Shown here in pieces: positions 54,651-64,000 of a stretch of DNA of 64,000 nt (within the stretch, counting starts at the first letter, position 1; each line of letters opens with the position of its first letter). Source of the stretch: Lactarius indigo (Eukaryota > Basidiomycota > Agaricomycetes > Russulales > Russulaceae). The translations under genes were made by a program, and so were the position numbers. The DNA lies in assembly GCA_025766275.1 (NCBI GenBank), contig JAFKAC010000176.1, positions 1 through 64,000 of the forward strand, read 5' to 3'. The notes beneath the pieces are model-generated. The model made no database searches. It worked only from the letters and a program-made list of their open reading frames with translations, and was not told where the DNA came from.

Positions 54651-57272
54651 CGTGACTGAGCTACCGTTCCGGAGTTACCTTGGGGAAAGGGAGTACAGCC
54701 TCGTGAGATCAACGAGAGTGGAAATAGCGCCACAGAAGTGCATCGAGCCGAGAATAGTGTAACCGATCACGAAGCCGGTCGTTACGAGTTCCTGTGTGGA
54801 GCGCTCCATGAAAGATTTAGCCTGGTCTAACCCCGAACAAGTGCTTTCGAGGCCCGTGGAAAGATATGATCCGGCCTGAGCTGCTACGGTAGACGTGCAA
54901 GTGGGTGATGCGCGTGACAACAAAAGAAGATTTCTGGCCTCCGTGAACCGACACCATAGGTTGTGCTGTAAAAGTATACCTAAAGACCGAAGAATGTATG
55001 GGGTACATTGAACACTAGACCCGGTTTATCGGCGACTCCTTTGCCTCCAGGGCATCAACTACTAAGGAAATGAGGTCTGTAACGATGCTATCGAACCACA
55101 GATTGCCCAATCGAGAAGGGAAGTCACGCGCAGTATGGGTGGTCAACGTACTTTCCGTGAGGCAGATGGGGGTCCGCCGTTCCGTGAACTCATCACCAAA
55201 AACAAGGTATTGAGGTACTGCACTTGTCTTGATCAAGCGAGATATCGATTAGAGCGAAGGTCGTCGGTCTTTGCCGGTCCCGATGCACTACCGTACTGAC
55301 TGTACTACCTGGTTCGACGAACTCAATTTACCAACGTATCAACGGATGTAGAAGGTGCGCCAGTGGGAGAATACGTAGTGGTATGCGGCAGCATTAACAG
55401 CGCACATACACCAAGTATCACAGCACAGCATGCTAAGCAACTCATCGCGGCCTACATCTTGGGAAGCATGGTGCATGCTATAACGAGACTTGGTTCTTGA
55501 ATGGCGTTTTAGTGGGGTTCCTACGATAGCCGTGGGACCGACAGCTCCACGCTGGGGTGGAGCTCAGCACTCATGACGATCGATAAACGAGACTATTTCG
55601 TCCCAATTTCGGCGATGACCTCAGAATGGGGCCACAAGATATGCAACTTACGAGATAAAGTCCGCCGGCGCGCGGTTTTCCTCCCATGCGGGACCCAGGG
55701 TTTCCACGGCATCTGTGTGCGGCTCAGGCGCATCGATTGTGGGCAGCCGAGCGAGCAGGTCGCTCCGGTAGGATATATGGTATCAAACGGTTCGCAGACT
55801 GTGTCATCCCAAAGCGAAGGGCTGCATTACGGTCCTCAGCGTTCATTGGGTTGCTGGTACTCGCGCCAAAAACCCTGCTCTCTTTTGCTGTGCGGCACAG
55901 GAAGACGTGATGCGGTCCACTCGTGCCACGTCGATGCTGGAGGTGCAAAGTCCGTGAATTATAGAACACGCAGATACAGGGTGCCCCTGGCAAGCAGACG
56001 TGATGAAGCGGAGTGATGCTACCTTCGCTACGGAGTTTGCAAGATACGGCATCCAACATCCGCGGCTCCCGCGGCACGTGTCATTCTCGAATGCGGGGAA
56101 TCAGACTCAGGAAATCGATGAGAAAGTATGTATGGATATGCGATGCAGCGTAAGAGTAACCAAGCAAACTTGGCGATGGTGTCGTAGGAACGAGCGATGT
56201 GGCGTGTGAGCGATCGCCCCTCGAGCGAGTCATCACGGAGAATAGAAGGACCACGCTCATACCAAAGGCTATGAATGGATAGCAGGGAGAGTAGTGTTGG
56301 TTATGGTACGCATCACTTGACTGGTCATGCAGGGGTGTTCTCACGCTTGCCGGAGCGCTGGATGGAGTGCGAGCTCGATTCAGAGCAATGACATCATTAA
56401 CGCGCCTCTGAGGAGCTGCCAATGGCGTCTTCTCACACACAGGCCCTGGGCGGACGACAGAAAGTCAACTGGTTAACCGGTCAACATCCATGACGGCCGG
56501 ATCATGACATGCCAAAAGCTGCAGCTCACCCAATCCCAGCGCGGTGGCGGCAATTGGCCCCGAGTTCCACAAGAAGTGATAGCTACTAAGCGCTGTGGCA
56601 ATGACAGCATAGTAGAAAAGTGACAAGTAGCTGCTACTGGATATACCCGGAAAAGAGAACGAGAGTATGATGTGGTTCAGAGTTCAACGATCTGATCACG
56701 AGTTGCATACGTGGAGAATGACGAAATCTAGTGACGATTATCATCATGAAGTGTAGATGCGGTTTGTGATGCAATCTTCTTTACCGGTAAACTACCCAGG
56801 TTGCGGCCGAGGATCTCGGAGCCTGCTCACAGTTTTGGGGGGCCGATAACGTTTTCGACAGGGTAATCTTCGGCCTTCGGGAAATTTGCTCCAAGAGTTC
56901 TGTACAGAGCCATCATTGTACGTAGGTCACCGTTGCGTTGGCTGTTAACCAATGGTATTACAAGTCAGGATAGAAACACTTTATGGTCCCGAGGGTCATT
57001 ATGGTCAATGTCAGTCATAACAAAAAGATACCTAGGACGGTATGGTGTGACTCACATACGACATCAAGATACATTTCAGTACTTCGGTAGGAAATGTTGC
57101 GGAAATTGAGTCGGGATCACTGTTCACCTACCAGGGGGACCTCATAGGCCGAACATTGGGCGTTCTACGGGGACGTGAGTAGTCCCCGTAGAAACCTCGG
57201 ATGAATTGAGGCGTTACAATTCATTTTAGAAAAGACAAAATTCCTACGCCGCCGGTAGCGACTGTACGTTTA
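54651..57272. other. 2.6 kb with only weak ORFs
   Basis: Small minus-strand frames at 54675-55236 (one reads PQYLVFGDEFTERRTP) and 56081-56440 (with a hydrophobic segment FIAFGMSVVLLFSV) have no reliable family assignment and no coherent exon structure. I see no RNA gene or repeat. Confidence 0.4.
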
Positions 57273-58686
57273 TTAATAACCGACGTCTCTCTTCGAATAA
57301 AGCCCAATCACGCAGTCGAAACAGATCACTTGGCCGTCACTGGCACGATTGACTTTATCCGGAGTGAGCAAACAGATGGGACCGTGACACAGGAACAGGG
57401 ATGTCACCTTTGTCAATTCATAGATACGTCTCTGGCTCGCAAACAGAATGGCGGCAGTCAGTACGCTTTGGAGGAGTTTGGACCCTGCGCCCTTGTATAT
57501 CCCGCTCACGCCCTCCTCAGCGATTATTGTGCGTAGACCATGCAACGCAGAGCGATAGCGAGCTGCTGCTGCATGGCCAGCCTGTAGGCGTGACTTGACA
57601 ACGCTGCAAAGGTGGGTGTCAAACAGAACTTCCAGCTGTTCCAAGCCATTACGGCACGGAAGCACCGACGTACATATACGGGTATGTCACCCCAGTTGCA
57701 ACTATTCAACCACGTGGCGTATCATCAAACCACCGCATGACTCCTGTTTGGACTAAATGGCTCACTGAGCTTCGAAATAGCGCCGAGCATGAAAAAGTCC
57801 CAGTCGGTGAGCAGCGCGCCAATGCGCCCGGCCGCGCGACGACGGCGCACGAGCGCATTCTTGAGCTGCTCAAAAACGGTGTATTGAAGAACCGGGTTCG
57901 CTACGAGCACTAGTGCGGGACCAAGACCACGGAAGAATACGGCAGGCCCGCCAGTCTGCAGGAGTCGTGCGGCCGTCTCAAAGACGCCGAGGCGCTTCTG
58001 TGGCGGAGGTGGAGCAGCTTCTGCAGAACCTGTATCCATTCCACGGATAGTTTGCGCTGTTTGAATCACCCAGACGGGGTTAGAGATGACGGTTGTCGCG
58101 GAACCTATATGTTTTTTTTTTTGGTTAAGAAAGAAGACAAATGAACAAGAAGGACCAACCAGCGATAAGCCCTGCAAGCATGGATTCGAGGGTTGAGAGG
58201 GCTTTAGAGCCACTCCGTGATCTTACGATAACACCCTTGGAGCTCTCGTAAAAGTAATAATACACGCTTGACCAATGTGGCGGTGTGTGAATGCGTGGAG
58301 GTGGATCACGAAAATGGGGTAACACACCCGTTAGTTATAGCGATACCGAGAAGGCTCGAGTTCAGTCCACTGTACAGTCCAAAGAAGCCCTCCCGCTTCA
58401 AGACATCAGCCACCGCCCGATACGTTGACTGTAGGCCAGGATCAGAAAACGAGGAACAGAAACAGCTCATTGACGGAGTGTGGCGTCGCTTATCAAAAAT
58501 CGAAGCTCACCTTGTTTTCTTTGGTCTCATTGGCGGCTCGCGTCGAGAGGAAAACTAATGGACTACGAGAGACTTGGATGAGTGCCTGATAACCGCGGAC
58601 ATAGTAAACACTCACTACGTCGCCGTCATCGCCAGAATTCCGCCGGTGGCGCCAGCTACTGAGTGTATGAAAGAGTCACTGGGCAT
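57273..58686 (-). CDS. peroxisomal adenine-nucleotide-type mitochondrial carrier family protein
   Basis: Seven exons with consistent phases: 58686-58619, 58562-58511, 58428-58328, 58266-58160, 58104-57766, 57701-57674 and from 57603. The product begins MPSDSFIHSVAGATGGILAM, followed by PLVFLSTRAANETKE, GLYSGLNSSLLGIAITNGVY, YFYESSKG, STLESMLAGLIAGSATTVIS, NPVWVIQTAQT, DFFMLGAISKLIATGVTYPY, VVKSRLQAGHA, SGIYKGAGSKLLQSVLTAAI and QRRIYELTK. These match the three repeats and the diverged first signature (PLxxLSTRAA) of the PMP34/ANT1 branch, which imports ATP into peroxisomes in exchange for AMP to support fatty-acid activation. The 28 bp exon 57701-57674 is unusually small. The C-terminus either ends at LTK after a further intron (57407-57340) placing TGA next, about 297 residues, or reads on 46 codons to 57273. 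Confidence 0.87.
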
Positions 58687-59949
58687 TGGTGGCCGCAAGT
58701 CTAATTGGCACTGTCAACCAGAACTCGGTGTACTGATGTAGCGCGATGAGCTTTAAGGGCTTCTAGTTCGTATACGTTCCTCACGTGTCTAGAGTCGACA
58801 GGGAAGATGTATGTCGAACGAAGAGAGAAAATAGAGGCCGAATAGAGAAACGAGTTGTGCGAATGTCCGATGATGGACGACACGGCACGCGCACCCCCGA
58901 ACGCGGAAGCCAGACCGGTAAAATCACATGACAGCAGCTAAGCACGTGACACATATCAGAAAAAAGAAAACGAAAAACATACGCCACTAGTTAGGGTGAG
59001 GCACCATCATGGTCATGACCTTTCACGAATGTCACGTCAATCAAGTAGGATTGAGGCGTTGGTCATTAAGGATCGAATAGCAGTAATCAGATCTTCTAGT
59101 AAGACATTCAATTTTTTTTCTCCATACAAACCAAACAGAGGCGTCAACGCCACTGGTTGTAAGAGGACCAGGATGTGGAGCTGTCGTGTCCCGCTGATCT
59201 CCGAGAAAACAGAACAAGAGAACCGAATGAACACACAATTGAAATCACAGGAGTTTAAGGTGTTCTCAACTTGCGGAGTACCAACTTGAACTTGCCTCTA
59301 AATATAATCACAGATCCTAGATCATGGCAAATGAGTCGGTGGTAGGTTACCACGCCCCCACGACCAAGTTAATTATAAACGGCGTTACGTCGCTCCCTTC
59401 GAATTGGACGAGTTGACAGAAGTCTAGATCGTGCGACTTTGCATATCCCATCAAGGCAATACCAATGAAGACATACGGCTTGGATCTCATGGAACTTTCG
59501 ACTTGTCGCATCTTCATTACTCCCTGAGAGCAGGAAAGCTGGCCGCGTTCCCATGGTTGAGCTTGAGCGCCCCTCAAGGTCGTCAGCTTGGTGACACTAC
59601 GAAGCGTCGAGGGGTGTGTGCATGCCAAATTATCCGGGGAGTAGGCGAAAAGACGGCGATAGAGAGAGCACGTGGCGAGCGTCAACGTCACTTTCGTACT
59701 TTCTGCCTTCCTCACGAGAAATGGCTGTAGATGTTGCGGCGTGCCAAAGAGGTATGTTCAGATCTAGTAACCTGAAACTTGGATAGCTTTTTTTCTAACC
59801 GCCGGAATGAAAAGGTGCCCCAGATAATAATCCGCTACCCTCTCCGCGCAGTATAAAGGCACCTAGTGTTTAACCAGAATGCCAGCATCCACAGGTGCTT
59901 TTCACCCCTCAGTTTCGAACACCCAGTTCTCTTCGTGTCTTGCGACGAG
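58687..59949. other. divergent promoter region, 1.26 kb
   Basis: Lies between the start of the carrier (minus) and the start of the DUF1996 gene (plus). Short frames (for example 59347-59715, minus) are unrecognised. A TATA-like gcagtataaagg at about 59849-59860, 90 bp upstream of the DUF1996 ATG, fits a core promoter for that gene. Confidence 0.45.
59848..59862 (+). promoter_or_regulatory. TATA-like element upstream of the DUF1996 gene
   Basis: cagtataaagg lies about 90 bp upstream of the ATG at 59950, a usual distance for a fungal TATA box with a short leader. Confidence 0.45.
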
Positions 59950-61317
59950 ATGCGCCTTTCTTTCTTCGCCGCCGGACTCCTTCTTGTCCCTTCTGCTCAC
60001 GCTTTCTGGCGCCTGCCATGCGCTGTACCGGTCGTCAACTCTCGCATTGACCCGATCATCTCTCCTGGCAAGGCAAGCAGCCATGCTCATACGATCATGG
60101 GTTCTAATGGTGAGCCCGTTCCTCGTGAGACAACGACGACGGTCTAACCTGACTCCCCGTGCTAGCTATTGGGTATAATACCCAGTTCGGAGACTTGCGT
60201 AGTTCCCAGTGCACGACGTGCATGGTCAGGGACGACAAGTCCGCGTATTGGATTCCTGCGCTGGTGCGTAGCGGGACGGCGTGTAAATGCCTACGGAAAT
60301 AGCAAACTGAATAACTATCTTCAGTACTATCAGCACCGCGACGGATCATTCCAGGAGGTCGACCATGGAGGAATGGTCGTGTAGGTCTCCAGGACGTCTT
60401 AAACTGTGAACATTCCCTTATTAGTGTTGCAGATACTATCTTCAGCGCAACGCTGCGAACGAGACCGTGGAAGCCTTCCCAGATGGGCTTCGTATGTTCA
60501 CAGGAAACCCATATGCCCGAAGCTTCGCAGGCACCCCCGAATCGAAAGCCATCTCTTGGAATTGGTCAGCTTCTTTCTCTATTTAGGTAGCAAGCTGATA
60601 CTAAACTTGCATAATGTTAGCATCAACTTCAACGGCCCGGGTCAACCGGACTCGCCCGGATTTGGAAACACGAATTGCCCGAACGGCCTTAGAGCACAGG
60701 TGTTCTTCCCTGGCTGCTGGGATGGTGTGAACCTCGACTCGCCGGATCACAAGTCCCACATGGCGTACCCGGATGGCGTCGATAGTGGCCAGTGCCCGCC
60801 CACGCACCCGCACCACCTCGTGTCCATCTTCTACGAGGTGTGGTTCAACGTTGCGCCATTCAACAACCTGAACGACGGTGGGAGGTTCGTGCTCGCGAAC
60901 GGCGACCCGACTGGCTACGGGCTGCACGGCGACTTCCTCAACGGATGGGACCGCAGCGTGCTCTCGCGCGCGGTGCAGACGTGCACGGACGGCTCGGGGG
61001 TGATCGAGAACTGCCCCGTGTTCCAGAACGAGGGTCGCTTCGTCTCGAACGCAGACATGAACTCGTGCGCCGCGTCTAACCCGCTTCAGGAGAACGTCTC
61101 CGGCCCCATACCGAACCTCCCAGGCTGCGTCGCAGTGACCAATGGCCCCGGCCCAGCCAGTGCCTCCGATCTCGTCCCCGGCTGCACCGCTGCGGCCGCG
61201 CGCAGGTCGTCGGACGAGGACCTCGTGGCGCGTACGCCCGAGGAAGTTTCCGGGGCGAATGTGAACAGGCGTAGTCATCGTGCTATGCGCGGTCAGGACT
61301 GGCTCCTTTCCGTCTGA
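59950..61317 (+). CDS. secreted DUF1996 protein
   Basis: Five exons (59950-60109, 60166-60263, 60325-60380, 60433-60564, 60621-61317), 380 residues, all introns 52-61 bp with matching phases. A signal peptide MRLSFFAAGLLLVPSAHA precedes FWRLPC. The DUF1996 domain (PF09362) then runs through IDPIISPGKASSHAHTIMGS, QCTTCMVRDDKSAYWIPALYY, DGLRMFTGNP, WNCINFNGPG, FFPGCWDGVNLDSPDHKSHM, YPDGVDSGQCPPTHPHHLVS, FYEVWF and GYGLHGDFLNGWD. Family members are extracellular proteins of unknown function, sometimes reported in wood-decay secretomes; conserved His, Asp and Cys residues hint at metal binding or disulfides. The C-terminal ~60 residues are Ala/Arg/Glu-rich and look disordered. Intact. Confidence 0.9.
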
Positions 61318-64000
61318 TTACAGCATCATTTCGCTTCGCTTCCTTCCACCCTTCCGATCTTCCATCATGCCTCCCCTTTCGGCTGCAGTCCGAGACTGCC
61401 CTTTTTTTTTTTTCTTTCCAACTAGACTTCCCTTTTCCCGTGCGCAGCTTGACAACGCACGAAACTCCCCTTTGGCGGCGCCCATTGATCACGTTGCATC
61501 CACTTCCCTTTCGGCCAGTGCCGGTTTTTTTTTTTTCCTCTTCTCTTCTCTTTTGGGTATATGGTGTTGACGTAAGAAGCAAACAAAGTTGTAACCTGCT
61601 GTATGTGGGGTGGGTCTGGCCCTCACACGCTGTGTTCGTGTGAGGGTGCAGGCATGCAGTTGAATAGCTTGAAACCTTGTACGACAGATAGATAAGTTGT
61701 GGTGTCTACTACTACTGGTTCCCCGAGAATATGTGTTCGTTATTGGTCATAGAAATAGACCCTATCTTTTGCATCCTGCTGGCATCCCGGAGCGTCAATC
61801 ATGCTCAACATCACAGGGACTCCGCCCAAGTTCTCACTAGCGCCCATACACGGGGACTGTCAATCGCGTAGCGACCTGAAGTGCTACTGTGTCATAATGT
61901 GATACCCTCAGAAGTGTGTGCTCAGGCGTTCGTCAAGTGACCCTGGTGATAAGATGGCCTTCACGTGGGGATATTAACTATTAACTGCATCCCGGTCCCG
62001 CGCCCCTTGCCGCGCCCCCAAGTTCTGTTCTGATTGCTTGTTTTAATATGAGACGATCACTTCCTCATGATTAAGAAGTGAAGCTAAATACGAGACTTTG
62101 CGGTCCATCTGGGGTGCCGAAAGGGACTACTATAGTCACAAAAAGGACCGACCAGTAGGTCGACATAAGCATAAGATGGCGTCGTCACGATAACGTCAAT
62201 GACGTTGCTTCGGCGCGAGCGAATTATCTCCGTTGTGGGAAAAAAAAACAGCAGGTTGTCACATAGCTATAGACATGCAATTACACACTGTCAGAATATG
62301 TGCGATGAGATGGGAATACGTCGGTATCTGTACTGCCGAATCGGGGTTCGTGGGGCTTATTGAACACATAGAGAATCAAGAGATGAAAAAGCAAAGAACA
62401 TACACCGAATTCCCTCAACCTTACCTTCGATACGTCGAAGTAGTTCGGGGCGATGTAGCGACTATCGAGAGGTTGCATGCCTCATAAAAAGAGGTCAGGT
62501 GGCCAAGCTCGGGAGTCGCGAACATCCCTGAGATTCGATTAAGCTTGATTGATCAAATTTCAGGATTGAGCTAGACAATATTTTAGGGCACACACACCCC
62601 TGGCATGATCATGACGTGTTTTCTGGATGTCGGTACGCTCCCGACCATAGTGATTCGAGGCACGATGATGGCCCTGGGACTGTGGTGAGAGGCCCGAGCG
62701 CGCCTTGGCTTTGGTTGTTCCGCGGAACACTGTAACGGTTCCGCTCGTCCGAAATGATGCTGCCCCCTGCACAGCGACATAGTGCGCAGGAGTATGACTA
62801 TGCGCCGGATTGTGTGCCTTGCTCTGTCTCTCTGGGCTAGGAAACGATCCCTCCCAGCTGAGACGCCTTCCGCGAACATCCGCATGGGAGCCCCATGGAA
62901 CACGCACATCGCCGCACATCTCTAAGGGGATCTCCCTCTGAGCATGGGTGCATACAGTACGTAGTCCGTCAACTTGAGCACCAGCTTAGCAAGTTATCTG
63001 GAAATGGGTCTTCATCTTCCTATCTTGCAATCGCATTGTGGATACACGAAAAAATTCAAATTCAGAATCGTCCTTCACGTCGGCCATCAGCATAATCAAT
63101 CGTTTGAATTTCAAATCATGGTCTCAGCTTCTGACTTGCCCCTTGCCTCGAATAGCAAGCGGGTGCATAAGTTATCTCAGTTCCTAATTACTGTTGATCG
63201 CAAGGCTGATAGTGGTTATTGGAGAAACGAGAGTGATCTGTTTGCCCAACGGAACGACAGCTTGAAGCTCCTCAGCTCATCTGTCGATGGCGTCTGTCGA
63301 GGCGTTTCTGGTCAATTCTCCATTCCAGATTCTCGCTGCTAGATATTTTAGAACAGATAATTCTGAGCTCGATTCCGGGGCATCCTTCCCTGGACTTACT
63401 GTTTCCGAGAATCGAAAAAACCGAGGTCGCGAGGAAGGTCGTGAGGTAGTAACCCCTCAACATACAATATTCCGTCGTGGGCAGAACTCGGACATTAGCT
63501 TACTTGTATATACAATACGTGGGTGCGAGGATGATTCTATAGGTTAAATGTTGTCTTTGCTTTAAGGCGTAAACCGTTCAGTAAATCAGGTGCCTATCGA
63601 GCGACTATCAAGGTGGCTCTGGATCCAAGTCTGGGTCGTAACCAATGACTGTCACCTCAGTCCTTGCCCCGGCCTCCGTACGCGCAGGCACGGACTTGGA
63701 AATGAGGTAGCTAAAATACTACTACGAAGATAGTGTGTTTTCCCAGGTACACACCAATGCGTTGCCCCAGCAAGTCGGGGGGCCAGAGATTACGACGTGG
63801 AAATTAGAAAACCAGAGCACGTGAACATGGTACGCTGGCACAGAATCCGAAAAGGGGAATCAATAAGATAAGATCATAAGGTTCAGTACAGTCGTCGTCC
63901 TCACCACGACGTCGCGTGGGTTCGTGCCACGCGCCTCAGCGATCGAACGCGAATGTAAATAAATAGGCATTCAGATATTGCCGGAGAAAAGATTCTACCA
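61318..64000. other. 2.7 kb without recognisable gene
   Basis: Starts with pyrimidine tracts, including poly-T at 61401-61411 and 61525-61537, within the likely 3' UTR and terminator region of the DUF1996 gene. Beyond 61700 there are only short unrelated frames (62233-62487 plus, 62560-62919 minus, 62974-63342 plus). No RNA gene, repeat array or transposon end recognised. Confidence 0.45.

Noticed and set aside
54675..55236. Possible GDSL-type esterase fragment (YLVFGDEFTE)
   Set aside because: Only one short weak motif, no catalytic His block and no exon structure.
57273..57407. 46-codon C-terminal tail on the carrier
   Set aside because: Probably an unspliced last intron: donor gtgaca and acceptor gccag place a stop directly after LTK, the usual end of the family. 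Kept only as an alternative.
1..64000. tRNA, rRNA or CRISPR arrays
   Set aside because: Read through for T-loop and box patterns and regularly spaced repeats; none convincing. A ggttcga match near 18271 is part of the gypsy LTR.

Overview
The window is genomic DNA of a filamentous basidiomycete, most likely an agaricomycete. The evidence is short introns of about 45-80 bp with GT..AG ends, large families of F-box-like and DUF6535 proteins, Ty3/gypsy chromoviruses, a RecQ-like helicase and a DUF6589 protein. Conserved housekeeping genes are few (a peroxisomal carrier, a secreted DUF1996 protein, a 14-3-3 remnant). Most of the sequence is expanded gene family and mobile DNA, so this is an accessory, fast-evolving region.

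Layout, left to right. 0-1 kb: two 14-3-3 tail fragments. 1.2-6.5 kb, plus strand: three tandem F-box/LRR-like copies, of which the first is internally deleted, the second frameshifted and the third intact. 7.4-14.8 kb, minus strand: two paralogous DUF6535 membrane proteins with the same exon structure. 15.3-36.85 kb: a three-level nest of mobile DNA. 37.5-54.7 kb, minus strand: six more F-box-like genes and two decayed copies. 57.3-58.7 kb, minus: a seven-exon peroxisomal adenine-nucleotide-type carrier. 59.95-61.3 kb, plus: a five-exon secreted DUF1996 protein. 61.3-64 kb: no recognisable gene.

The main result is the nest. Two long inverted repeats of about 255 bp (15319-15573 and 36586-36838) are bounded by an exact direct repeat GAAGCAACGCC, which looks like a target-site duplication. 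Each inverted repeat sits about 55 bp upstream of an inward-facing gene: a five-exon RecQ-like helicase on the left and a DUF6589 gene on the right. The 3' coding ends of the two genes overlap. With later insertions removed, this is a 5.85 kb unit with the anatomy of a DNA transposon that encodes a RecQ helicase plus a DUF6589 protein. I know of no description of such an element. A Ty3/gypsy chromovirus (GGTCA target duplication) inserted into the last DUF6589 coding exon, and a related, younger gypsy element (CTAGA target duplication) inserted in reverse orientation into the pol gene of the first.

The gypsy family has unusual features seen in both copies: gag opens with GTG in a good initiation context and has no upstream ATG; gag and pol overlap in a -1 relation with a canonical GGGTTTT slip site; pol has a long extension after the chromodomain; and inside that extension a second reading frame is better conserved than the pol frame.
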